From Streptomyces sp. NBC_01233 (GTDB lineage Bacteria; Actinomycetota; Actinomycetes; Streptomycetales; Streptomycetaceae), in contig NZ_CP108514.1 of the NCBI RefSeq assembly GCF_035989305.1, forward strand, positions 2,728,501-2,792,500: a stretch of DNA of 64,000 bases, given 5' to 3'. The notes under the pieces were generated by a model, which had not been told where the DNA came from, made no database searches, and worked only from the letters and a program-made list of their open reading frames with translations. Below are positions 26,448 through 34,689 of the stretch, piece after piece (position 1 is the first letter of the stretch; each line of letters starts with the position of its first letter). Both the position numbers and the translations under genes were made by a program.

Positions 26448-27662
26448 GTGGAACTCACTCTGCTCGGCACCGGCACACCCGAGGGCCTGCCCCGCCCCGG
26501 CTGCCCCTGTGCGGCCTGCGCGGTCTCCGTCGGCGGGCGCTCCCGCGCCGCGACGGCCGTCCTGGTCGACGGGGCACTGCTCCTCGACCTGACCCCCGGT
26601 GCGGTGCTGGCCGGCGCCCGGGCCGGGCATTCGCTGGCCGGCGTGCGGCAGGTCCTGCTGACTCACCCGCACGACGGACCCGCGGTCGAGCTGCCGCCCG
26701 GTCTGCCGGCCGCCGGGCGGGTCCCGGACGGGCGGGAGCTCGCGGTGATCTCCGGACACCGGGTGCGGGCCGTGTCGATGGACGCGCCGGGCACCGGGTA
26801 CGAGGTGACCGGCCCGGACGGCGGCCGGATGCTGTACCTGCCGCCCGGTGGGGCTCCGGCGGGAACGAACGGGGCGACGGGCCGGCGTCCGTACGACATC
26901 GTGCTCGCCGACGTGCTGGGGCGGCCCGAGGCGCTGGCCCGGCTGCGGGCGAGCGGCGCCGTCGGCCCCGCCACGGACGTGATCGCCGTCCACCTGGACC
27001 ACGACGTCGCGCCGGGCCGGGAGCTGGAGCGCCGGTGCGCGGCCGCCGGTGCCCGGGCGGTGCCGGACGGGACCACCGTGGCCGTCGGGGAGTACCGCGC
27101 GGTGCCGGAACCGCCGCGCCGGACCCTGGTGCTGGGCGGGGCCCGCTCGGGCAAGTCCGTGGAGGCGGAGCGCCGGATGGAGTCCTTCCCCGAGGTGGTC
27201 TACGTGGCCACCGGCGGCACCCGGGAGGGTGACGCGGAGTGGACGCAGCGGATCGGCCTGCACCGGGAACGCCGGCCGGTGAGCTGGCGGACGGTGGAGA
27301 CCTGTGAACTGGTCCCGCTGCTGGCCGAGGCCGGGCCGCCGCTGCTGATCGACTGCCTGGCGCTGTGGCTGACGGACGCGATGGACCGGGCGGGGGCCTG
27401 GGACGACGCCGTCTGGGCCAAGGGCGGGCAGCAGCAGCTCGGCGAGCGCATCGCCGAGCTGGTGGCGGCGGTGCGCGCGACCCGCCGCCACATGGTGCTG
27501 GTCAGCAACGAGGTCGGATCGGGCGTCGTCCCCGCGACGTCCTCGGGCCGCCGCTTCCGCGACGAGCTGGGCCGGCTGAACGCGAGGGTCGCGGGCGAGT
27601 GCGAGCACGTGCTGCTGGTCGTCGCGGGGCAGGTGGACGTACTCAAGGAACCACCGGGGTGA
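26448..27662 (+). CDS. cobU: CobU with an N-terminal degenerate metallo-beta-lactamase-like domain
   Basis: Residues about 225-404 form CobU, the adenosylcobinamide kinase / adenosylcobinamide-phosphate guanylyltransferase: P-loop GGARSGKS, RIGLHRERRPVSW with the guanylylated His, and VSNEVGSGVVP. Residues 1-215 resemble an MBL-fold phosphodiesterase (LLGTGTPEGLPRPGC, then THPHDGP), but the HxHxDH metal motif is incomplete. The fusion makes the protein 404 aa, twice CobU length. The GTG start has GGGAGG nine bases upstream. cobT follows after 157 bases. Confidence 0.92.
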   Translation: MELTLLGTGTPEGLPRPGCPCAACAVSVGGRSRAATAVLVDGALLLDLTPGAVLAGARAGHSLAGVRQVLLTHPHDGPAVELPPGLPAAGRVPDGRELAVISGHRVRAVSMDAPGTGYEVTGPDGGRMLYLPPGGAPAGTNGATGRRPYDIVLADVLGRPEALARLRASGAVGPATDVIAVHLDHDVAPGRELERRCAAAGARAVPDGTTVAVGEYRAVPEPPRRTLVLGGARSGKSVEAERRMESFPEVVYVATGGTREGDAEWTQRIGLHRERRPVSWRTVETCELVPLLAEAGPPLLIDCLALWLTDAMDRAGAWDDAVWAKGGQQQLGERIAELVAAVRATRRHMVLVSNEVGSGVVPATSSGRRFRDELGRLNARVAGECEHVLLVVAGQVDVLKEPPG

Positions 27663-27819
27663 CTGACGGCCGGTCCGCTGCCGCCGGGCGCCCCGCTCGT
27701 CCTGTTCGGCGTCCGTCCCGGCGCCCTGCGGCCGGCCCGGAACGGGCCTCCCGGGACCTGAACGCGGGGCCTTCGCCCAAGGCCTGAGGGTGTGCCTCAC
27801 CGGCTGTACTCTCTGGCAG

Positions 27820-28884
27820 ATGAGCACGCTGAATCTCGACGACTTCTCCGATCTGATCGAGCGCCCCGACGGGGGCGTCCGGCGTGATGCCGAGGAACGC
27901 CGTGAGCGCCTCGCCGTACCGCCCGGCGCGCTGGGCCGGCTGGACGAGCTCGCCGAGTGGCTCGCCGCCGCGCAGGGGCAGGTGCCGGTCAAGCCGATCG
28001 AGCGCCCCCGCGTGGTGCTGTTCGCCGCCGACCACGGGATCGCCGCAGCAGGCGTCTCCGCGCGGGCCGCCGCCACCGGCCACGAGCTGGTGCGGGCCGT
28101 GCTGGACGGAACCAGCCCCGTCGCCATCCTGGCCGGCCGGCTCGGCGCCACGATACGGGTCGTCGACGCCGGGCTGGACTGCGATCCCGGGCTGCTCCCC
28201 GCTGACGTGACCGGGCACCGGGTCCGGCGCGGCAGCGGCCGGATCGACGTGGAGGACGCGCTGACGGCCGAGGAGGCCGAGGCTGCGGTGCGGCTCGGGA
28301 TGCGGATCGCCGACGAGGAGGCCGACTCCGGGACGGACCTGGTCGTCCTCGGGGACCTCAGCGTCGGCGGGACCACCGTCGCCGCGACCCTCGTCGCCGC
28401 CCTGTGCGGAACCGATGCCTCGGTGGTCACCGGCCGCGGCGGACTGCCCATCGACGACCTGGCCTGGATGCGCAAGTGCGCGGCGATCCGCGACGCGCTG
28501 CGCCGGGCCCGCCCGGTGCTCGGCGACCAGGTCGCGCTGCTGGCCGCGGTCGGCGGCGCGGACGTGGCCGCCATCACCGGTTTCCTGCTCCAGTGCGCGG
28601 TGCGCCGTACGCCGGTCATCCTCGACGGCGTCGTCTCGGCCGCCTGCGGACTGGTGGCCCAGCGGGCCGCGTTCCGGGCGCCCGACTGGTGGCTGGCCGG
28701 TCAGGCCAGCGGAGAACCGGGCCAGGCGAAGGCACTGGACCGGATGGCACTCAACCCTGTGCTCGACCACGGCGTCACAGTGGGCGAAGGTACCGGGGCA
28801 TTGCTGGCTCTCCCCCTCGTCCAGGCGGCCGCCGCACTCGCGGCGGAACTTCCTGAGCGGGCGGCGGCGGAGCCGACGGAATGA
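27820..28884 (+). CDS. cobT: Nicotinate-nucleotide:dimethylbenzimidazole phosphoribosyltransferase
   Basis: CobT (354 aa) makes alpha-ribazole phosphate, the lower ligand donor of cobalamin. It shows FAADHGIAAAGVS, GDLSVGGTTVA, and the C-terminal GEGTGALLALPL with the catalytic Glu. TACTCT lies seven bases before the ATG, so it is probably leaderless. With cobU and cobS it completes the nucleotide-loop pathway in this window, though on separate transcripts. Confidence 0.96.
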   Translation: MSTLNLDDFSDLIERPDGGVRRDAEERRERLAVPPGALGRLDELAEWLAAAQGQVPVKPIERPRVVLFAADHGIAAAGVSARAAATGHELVRAVLDGTSPVAILAGRLGATIRVVDAGLDCDPGLLPADVTGHRVRRGSGRIDVEDALTAEEAEAAVRLGMRIADEEADSGTDLVVLGDLSVGGTTVAATLVAALCGTDASVVTGRGGLPIDDLAWMRKCAAIRDALRRARPVLGDQVALLAAVGGADVAAITGFLLQCAVRRTPVILDGVVSAACGLVAQRAAFRAPDWWLAGQASGEPGQAKALDRMALNPVLDHGVTVGEGTGALLALPLVQAAAALAAELPERAAAEPTE

Positions 28885-28967
28885 GCCACCGGGGCCCGCG
28901 GTCCTGACCAGGCCGTGGTCCCCGACCGCCCAACCACGGACAGCGGCGCCCCATATGATCGCTTTTT

Positions 28968-30881
28968 ATGGGAGAGGTCCGTTTGACCAGCGCAGAGACC
29001 GACCGCACCGCCTCACCGGCGACCGGTCCGTCATCCGGCAGGAAAGAGACCGGCGGCGATCCCGCCGGCAAGGCGGCTGGGGGCGGCCGGGAGGCCGGAC
29101 GGGACCGGGAGGCCGGACGGGACCGGGAGGCCGGACGGGAATCGGGCCGGGGGACCCCCCGCTCACGGCGCGGCGCCGCGTTCGCGGTCTGGTACCTGCG
29201 CGCCGTCACCTTCATCAACTTCCTCAGCGCGGTGTGGGTTTCGCTCGGGCAGGACCTGCGGCGCCACAACGTCGAGGACTTCTACACCCCGTACATGCTC
29301 ACGGCGGGCTTCGCCTCCGGGCTCTTCACACTGCTGCTCGCCGTCACCCTCGGCCGCCGCAAGCGCGCCTCCTGGATCCTCAACCTCGTCCTCAGCGGCC
29401 TGCTGGCGCTGCTGCTCGCCTACGCGCTCTACGCGTACGAGGAGATCCGCGAGCATCCGCAGAACTGGGTCTCCCTGGCCCTGACCGCAGCCTTCGCCGG
29501 AGCCCTCCTGCTGGGCCGCCGCGAGTTCTACGCCAAGGGCGACCGTTCCAACCCGGCGCTCGCCACCGCCGTCGCCGCCGTCGGCCTGCTCGTCACCTCG
29601 CTGGTCGCGGCCCTGCTCGTCGGCGCCGCCAACACCGCCCCGCACAGCTCCGAGGCCACCTTCCTGGCGCGCTGGAAGTACGGCGTGATGCGCCTGATCA
29701 CCCTCGCCCCGGACGACCGGGCCTACGAGGCGATCACCACGCCCGGCTGGGTGGACGTCGTCATCAACGTCATGTCGATGCTGCTGCTGCTCGCCGTGCT
29801 CTTCGCCGCCTTCCGCTCGCGCCGCGCCGTCGACCCGATCAGCGAGGAGGACGAGGAGCGGCTGCGGGCCCTGCTGGCCCGGCAGGGCGACCGCGACTCG
29901 CTCGGCTACTTCGCGCTGCGCCGCGAGAAGTCCGTCATCTGGTCCCCCACCGGCAAGGCCGCCGTCACCTACCGCGTCGTCGGCGGCGTCTCGCTGGCCT
30001 CCGGCGACCCGATCGGCGACCCCGAGGCCTGGCCCGGCGCCATCGACCCGTGGCTGGCCGAGGCCCGCGAGCACGGCTGGGTGCCGGCCGTGATGGGCGC
30101 GAGCGAGGAGGCCGGGCAGATCTACGCCCGGCACGGCCTGGACGCGCTCGAGCTCGGTGACGAGGCGATCGTCGAGACCGCCGAGTTCACCCTGGAGGGC
30201 CGCGCCATGCGGACCGTCCGGCAGGCGTTCAACCGCGTCAAGCGGGCCGGGTACACGGTCCGCATCCGCCGCCACGCCGACATCCCGGCCGAGGAGATGG
30301 CCGAGCTGGTGCGGCGCGCCGACGACTGGCGCGACGGCGCGACCGAGCGCGGCTTCTCCATGGCGCTGGGCCGGCTGGGTGATCCCGCCGACGGCCAGTG
30401 CGTGATGCTGGAGTGCACCGACGGCAGCGGCGAACTGCGGGCCGTGCTGTCCTTCGTGCCGTGGGGCCCCAAGGGCCTTTCCCTGGACCTGATGCGCCGC
30501 GACCGGGACTCCGAGAACGGCCTGATGGAGTTCATGGTCATCGAACTCCTCGAACGCTCCAAGGAGATCGGGGTCACCCAGGTCTCGCTGAACTTCGCGA
30601 TGTTCCGGTCCGTCTTCGAGCGCGGTTCCCGGCTCGGCGCGGGTCCGGTGCTGCGGATGTGGCGCTCGCTGCTGAGCTTCTTCTCCCGCTGGTGGCAGAT
30701 CGAGTCCCTCTACCGGGCCAACGCCAAATACCGGCCGATCTGGGAACCGCGGTTCATGCTCTTCGAGAAGAGTTCGGACCTGCTGCGGATCGGTGTCGCG
30801 GCCGGCCGGGCCGAAGGCTTCCTGGAGGCCCCCGGCCTTCCGAAGTGGCTGCACCGCAGACACCTGGAGACCCGCCGTTGA
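28968..30881 (+). CDS. MprF-like phosphatidylglycerol aminoacyltransferase (DUF2156)
   Basis: The 637-aa protein has a hydrophilic N-terminus with EAGRDR repeats (about 42-57), about six transmembrane helices (75-285) and a C-terminal DUF2156 GNAT-like domain (about 300-620; SVIWSPTGKAAVTYRVVGG, SLDLMRRDRDSENGLMEFM). MprF/LysX proteins attach lysine or another amino acid to phosphatidylglycerol and lower susceptibility to cationic peptides. It lacks the LysRS fusion of mycobacterial LysX. TATGAT at 28954 is a likely -10. A TTG at 28983 with GGGAGAGG before it is an alternative start. Confidence 0.9.
   Translation: MGEVRLTSAETDRTASPATGPSSGRKETGGDPAGKAAGGGREAGRDREAGRDREAGRESGRGTPRSRRGAAFAVWYLRAVTFINFLSAVWVSLGQDLRRHNVEDFYTPYMLTAGFASGLFTLLLAVTLGRRKRASWILNLVLSGLLALLLAYALYAYEEIREHPQNWVSLALTAAFAGALLLGRREFYAKGDRSNPALATAVAAVGLLVTSLVAALLVGAANTAPHSSEATFLARWKYGVMRLITLAPDDRAYEAITTPGWVDVVINVMSMLLLLAVLFAAFRSRRAVDPISEEDEERLRALLARQGDRDSLGYFALRREKSVIWSPTGKAAVTYRVVGGVSLASGDPIGDPEAWPGAIDPWLAEAREHGWVPAVMGASEEAGQIYARHGLDALELGDEAIVETAEFTLEGRAMRTVRQAFNRVKRAGYTVRIRRHADIPAEEMAELVRRADDWRDGATERGFSMALGRLGDPADGQCVMLECTDGSGELRAVLSFVPWGPKGLSLDLMRRDRDSENGLMEFMVIELLERSKEIGVTQVSLNFAMFRSVFERGSRLGAGPVLRMWRSLLSFFSRWWQIESLYRANAKYRPIWEPRFMLFEKSSDLLRIGVAAGRAEGFLEAPGLPKWLHRRHLETRR
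29091..29140 (+). repeat. 18-bp in-frame tandem repeat in the MprF-like gene
   Basis: The unit GAGGCCGGACGGGACCGG occurs at 29091 and 29109, with a partial third copy at 29127. Each copy adds the hexapeptide EAGRDR to the cytoplasmic N-terminus, so copy number may vary without shifting frame. Confidence 0.85.
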
Positions 30882-31579
30882 CAGCGTGGAACGCCTCCCC
30901 ACTCCGGCGGTTCGCCCACCGTGAGTGGGGGCCCCTGTTCCGGACCGTCCGGAACGCGCTCGTCCGCGACAAGTGGCGGGCGATCCCCATGACCATCGGC
31001 GCGGTCTGTCTGACCTCGGTCTTCCAGATCGTGCAGAACACCTCCTGGGGCTTCCAGCCGGTCCAGAACCTCGGGTCGGTCAAGGCCGCCGACCCGCTCT
31101 GGCTGGCCCTGCTGCGGACCCCCCTGTCGCTGTTCGTCCCGGCCCTGGACCTGCCGGTGTGGGGAGCGCTCGCGCAGGTGCTGCTCGTCTTCGGGATCTC
31201 GGAGATCTGCATCGGCTGGTGGCGCACGCTGCTGATCGGCTACGTCGCCACCCTCGCCGGGACCACGTACGCGCGGATCGGGCTCGCGCTGGGCCACGAC
31301 CACCCCTTCGGCCTGCCGGTGTCCGACCGGATCGTCAACGACACCGGGCCCTCGGCGGCGGTGGTGGGGCTCGCCATCTACGTCTGCTGGCGCTACCGGG
31401 CGTACCTGACCGGCGCCCTCGTGATCCTGGCGATGATCGGCGAGGTGCTCGTCAAGGACAACCTGGCGGGCAAGGAGCACCTGGCTGCGATCTTCGCGGT
31501 CATGGCGGTGTGCGTGGTGCGGGCCCAGTGGCCCCCGGTGCGCACCCGCGCCGTCCTCGGGCAGCCACCGCCGCCGTGA
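30878..31579 (+). CDS. Rhomboid-like membrane protein coupled to the MprF-like synthase
   Basis: The 233-aa protein has about six transmembrane helices. NDTGPSAAVVGL resembles the rhomboid GxS nucleophile helix, and KEHLAAIFAV resembles the later His helix, so a rhomboid-type fold is likely, though activity is unproven. The TTG start overlaps the upstream stop as TTGA, with GGAG eight bases before. Tight coupling implies a shared membrane function with the aminoacyl-lipid synthase. Identity is inferred from motifs only. Confidence 0.78.
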   Translation: MTAWNASPLRRFAHREWGPLFRTVRNALVRDKWRAIPMTIGAVCLTSVFQIVQNTSWGFQPVQNLGSVKAADPLWLALLRTPLSLFVPALDLPVWGALAQVLLVFGISEICIGWWRTLLIGYVATLAGTTYARIGLALGHDHPFGLPVSDRIVNDTGPSAAVVGLAIYVCWRYRAYLTGALVILAMIGEVLVKDNLAGKEHLAAIFAVMAVCVVRAQWPPVRTRAVLGQPPPP

Positions 31580-31609
31580 CCGGTGCGGGGCAGGCCGTAC
31601 CGTATCGGG

Positions 31610-32821
31610 GTGACGACAGACCTCGGGCGGTTCGCCCCCACCCGGCAGTGGATGCGGGCCCATCCGCTCGCCACCGACGCCGTGCTGGCGTTCGGGGCGT
31701 TCACCGCCATGGTCGTCGGCTCCTTCGCCGATCCGCACGGGCCGCACGGGCCCACCTTCGGGACGCGCACCCCCGATCCGTTCTCGCTGCTGCTGATGCT
31801 GCTCGGCGCGGCGGCCCTGGTGTTCCGGCGTCGGCAGCCCCGCGCCGTGCTCGCCGTGACCTGCGGGCTCTCGCTGCTGGAGCTGACCACCGGGGAGCCG
31901 CGGGCGCCCGTCGCCATGTGCACGGTGATCGCCCTGTACACGGTGGCCGCCCGCACCGACCGGCCCACGACCTGGCGGATCGGGCTGCTGACGATGGCCG
32001 GGCTGACGGGCGTGGCGATGCTCGCCGGGCCGCTGCCCTGGTACGCGCAGGAGAACATCGGGATCTTCGCCTGGACGGGCATGGCCGCGGCCGCCGGCGA
32101 CGCCGTGCGCAGCCGGCGGGCCTTCGTCGACGCCATCCGCGAGCGGGCCGAGCGCGCCGAGCGGACCCGCGACGAGGAGGCCCGGCGGCGGGTCGCCGAG
32201 GAGCGGCTGCGGATCGCCCGGGACCTCCACGACGTGGTCGCCCACCACATCGCCCTGGTCAACGTGCAGGCGGGGGTGGCCGCGCACGTCATGGACAAGC
32301 GGCCGGACCAGGCCAAGGAGGCGCTGGCCCACGTACGGGACGCCAGCCGGTCGGCGCTCAACGAGCTGCGGGCCACGGTGGGGCTGCTGCGGCAGTCCGG
32401 TGACCCGGAGGCGCCGACGGAGCCCGCGCCCGGGCTGGGTGTCCTGGAGGAGCTGGTGGACACCTTCCGGCACGCCGGGCTCCCGGTGAAGGTCATCGTC
32501 CAGCTGGAACCCGAGGCGGGACCGCTGCCGGCGGCGGTGGACCTGGCGGCGTACCGGGTGATCCAGGAGGCGCTGACCAACGTGCGCAAGCACGCGGGCT
32601 CCGGGGCCCGGGCCGAGGTCAGCGTGGTCCGGGTCGGACCCTCGGTGGAGGTGACCGTGCTGGACGACGGGGGCGCGGAGCCGTCCGCGCCCGCCTCGGA
32701 GCCGGGGGGTGGGCACGGGCTGCTCGGAATGCGGGAGCGGGCCGGCGCCCTGGGCGGCTCCTGCTTCGCCGGCCCCCGCTTCGGCGGCGGCTACCGCGTA
32801 CACGCCATCCTCCCCGCCTGA
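31610..32821 (+). CDS. Sensor histidine kinase (HisKA_3, NarX/DesK-like)
   Basis: The 403-aa protein has four or five N-terminal transmembrane helices, a coiled linker (about 140-185), the HisKA_3 dimerisation motif ARDLHDVVAHHIAL with the phosphorylated His, and an ATPase domain with N-box NVRKHAG and GHGLLGMRERAGALGG. The GTG at 31610 is six bases after TACCGT and fits a leaderless start; a GTG at 31583 would add nine residues. It is an orphan here: its likely partner type (NarL regulator) lies at 20622-21359. Confidence 0.93.
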   Translation: MTTDLGRFAPTRQWMRAHPLATDAVLAFGAFTAMVVGSFADPHGPHGPTFGTRTPDPFSLLLMLLGAAALVFRRRQPRAVLAVTCGLSLLELTTGEPRAPVAMCTVIALYTVAARTDRPTTWRIGLLTMAGLTGVAMLAGPLPWYAQENIGIFAWTGMAAAAGDAVRSRRAFVDAIRERAERAERTRDEEARRRVAEERLRIARDLHDVVAHHIALVNVQAGVAAHVMDKRPDQAKEALAHVRDASRSALNELRATVGLLRQSGDPEAPTEPAPGLGVLEELVDTFRHAGLPVKVIVQLEPEAGPLPAAVDLAAYRVIQEALTNVRKHAGSGARAEVSVVRVGPSVEVTVLDDGGAEPSAPASEPGGGHGLLGMRERAGALGGSCFAGPRFGGGYRVHAILPA

Positions 32822-32856
32822 CCTCCCCGGGCCCCGCCCGCACCCTTCCGGCTCGG

Positions 32857-32975
32857 CCGGCGTTTGAGTGGGGGTCCCCCCGGACGAAGTCTGGGGGAGG
32901 GTCCGGGCGGAGCCCGGTGCCCGGCGGAGCCGGGTTCCTGGGGCGCCGCCCCAGACCCCGCTCCTCAAACGCCGG
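32857..32975. repeat. MITE-like element, copy C (119 bp)
   Basis: Same perfect 12-bp inverted ends as copy B and the same 119-bp length, inverted relative to it. It begins 35 bases after the kinase stop and abuts the minisatellite. Internal CCCCCGGACGAAGTCTGGGGG also forms a hairpin that may terminate the kinase transcript. Confidence 0.8.
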
Positions 32976-32988
32976 AGAGGCTGGGTTT

Positions 32989-33178
32989 GGCCCGGCGCAG
33001 CCTGGTTGACCCGGCGCAGCCGGTTTGGCGCGGCGCGGCCTGGTTGGCGCGGAACGGCCTGGTTGGCGCGGCGCAGCCGGAGTGGCCCGGCGCGGCCTGG
33101 TTGATCCGGCGCGGCCGGTTTGGCCCGGCGCAGCCTGGTTGGCGCGGCGCAGCCTGGTTGGCCCGGCGCGGCCGGAGT
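32989..33178. repeat. Minisatellite: ten tandem 19-bp units
   Basis: Ten contiguous units of exactly 19 bp follow the pattern GGCSYGGCGCRGCCKGKTT, for example GGCCCGGCGCAGCCTGGTT at 32989. The units differ at a few positions, mainly the 3' end (TGGTT, CGGTT, CGGAGT variants). On the minus strand no unit holds a stop codon, so the adjacent GH114 reading frame passes straight through. Confidence 0.92.
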
Positions 33179-33187
33179 GGTTAAATG

Positions 33188-34000
33188 ACAAGCGCGGCGC
33201 CAGGCGTCCAAGTCGTAGTGTTTCTGCACGGAGCTCAGTTTCAGCTCGCGCGAGCGCTCGCAGAAGCGGCCCGTCGGGAGTTCGTACTCCGCGTGGAAGA
33301 CGGCCTTCCCCGCCTCGACGAACGGCGTCAGCCGCTCGCACTCCTCGTACTGCGCGCACTGCTCGTTCACCGCGAAGTCGAACTCGCCGACGAGCTCCGG
33401 GATCTGGTCCAGGTCGTTCTTGAGGCCGACCGCCATCCCCCGGTCGTGCACCAGCTTCGCGATCAGCCGGTTGTAGCGCAGCTGGTCGTCGGCGGTGAGC
33501 GGGAAGCCGGACGTGTTGCGGTAGGCGTCCATGTTGTCCGGCTCGACCGCGTCGAAGCCCTTGTCCCGGCACATGTCGAACCGTTTGGCCATCAGCGGTT
33601 CCAGCTCGGTCACGCGGCGGATGTCCAGCCAGCGTTCCCCCTCCCACCCGTTGCCCTTGCCGAGCAGGTCCTTCGGGAACGCCTCCGCGTCGGGACGGAA
33701 GTCCTCCCAGGCTCCGGTGGAGAGGTAGCAGATGGTCTTGCGCCCGGCCTTCTTCAGCGCCGTGGCCTGCTCCTTGGTGGTGGTGAACCCGTCGACGTCG
33801 TACACGGGCGCCTTCACCGAGGTGTCGAGCTTCCCGGTGAGCTGCCACTGCCAGCCGACGCCCGGCGGGGGCCGCCACAGCTCCCCCGGCGCCTGGTCGG
33901 GCCACCGGTACGGCTCGTCCTCGCCGTCGTCCGGCGGCTCCGCGGTACAGGCGGCGAGAAGCAGGAGGGGCAGGAGCAGCAGGAGTCCGAGCCGTTTCAT
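33188..34000 (-). CDS. GH114-type endo-alpha-1,4-galactosaminidase-like lipoprotein, native stop lost
   Basis: The first 271 residues are a lipoprotein with lipobox LAAC (Cys18) and a TIM-barrel of the GH114 family (PelA hydrolase / Ega3 type): CYLSTGAWEDFRPD, LDIRRV, and the acidic AVEPDN with Glu153. The conserved domain ends at LDAWRRAC (33188). No stop follows: the frame continues through a TTA codon (33182-33184), the minisatellite, the MITE and antisense DNA to a stop at 30710. The ATG overlaps the upstream gene stop (ATGA). Probable substrate is alpha-1,4-linked galactosamine polymer. Confidence 0.85.
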
Positions 34001-34689
34001 CCCGCCGCCTCCAGGGCGTACGGGAGGGTCCCCCACGGGTGTGCGCCGGTGCCGGGGACCGCGCAGTGCACCCCCGCCCTCCGCTCCTCGGCGAGTTCGG
34101 CGGCGGGCGCGCCCGGCGGGACGGCGTACACGAGGTGGCAGAACCGCTGGGCGGGATGGTCCACGGTCCAGGGCGGTACGGCGGCCGCGTCCCGGTAGGC
34201 GTCCCAGGGGCCCTCGAAGGTGACGAGCAGGTCCGCGAGTTCGGCGTAGCCCGGATGCGGGTGGACCCCGTGGTTGAGGACGAGGGTGCGGGCGCCCGCG
34301 GCCCGCGCCGCGACCGCGAGCCGACCGTAGTGCGGGAGGAGTTCCGGGTCGGCGGACGCCTGGTCGAGGAAGGCTCCGTCGGTGGCGTACCAGTCGCGGT
34401 GGCGCAGCAGGTCCTGCACCACCGCGGCGTGCGGGCGCCGCCCGTAGTCGGTGTCGGCGTACCCGAGGACGGGTACCCCGGCCTCGCGCAGCCGCTCGGC
34501 GACCTGGGCGAACCGCTCGTCGGGGGCGGCGCCCGGCCCGCTGTCGGGGTTGAGCACCACCGAGTGCAGCCGGCCGGCGGAGTGGATGAGCCGCTCCCAG
34601 GCCTCGGGCCGGTCGGCGGGGTGCTCGTAGAGGGGCACCAGCAGCATGGGGTCCTTCTTCTCCTGCGTCTCGGACGTCTCGTACGTCAT
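33997..34689 (-). CDS. Spherulin-4-like glycoside hydrolase (GH135/Sph3-related)
   Basis: This 230-aa protein belongs to the spherulation-specific family 4, visible in LLVPLYEHP, VVLNPDSGPG, VLGYADTDYG and AFLDQAS. The fungal member Sph3 is a GH135 endo-alpha-1,4-N-acetylgalactosaminidase needed for galactosaminogalactan production. No signal peptide is seen, so it may be cytoplasmic or non-classically exported. It overlaps both neighbours by 4 bases. The family is sound; activity on GalNAc polymer is inferred. Confidence 0.85.
   Translation of the reverse strand: MTYETSETQEKKDPMLLVPLYEHPADRPEAWERLIHSAGRLHSVVLNPDSGPGAAPDERFAQVAERLREAGVPVLGYADTDYGRRPHAAVVQDLLRHRDWYATDGAFLDQASADPELLPHYGRLAVAARAAGARTLVLNHGVHPHPGYAELADLLVTFEGPWDAYRDAAAVPPWTVDHPAQRFCHLVYAVPPGAPAAELAEERRAGVHCAVPGTGAHPWGTLPYALEAAG

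Noticed and set aside
26345..27819. Cobalamin riboswitch before cobU or cobT
   Set aside because: The upstream spaces are about 100-160 bases, too short for the full element, and no B12-box was seen.
32989..33178. Possible CRISPR array
   Set aside because: The repeats are contiguous 19-bp units with no unique spacers and no cas gene is nearby.
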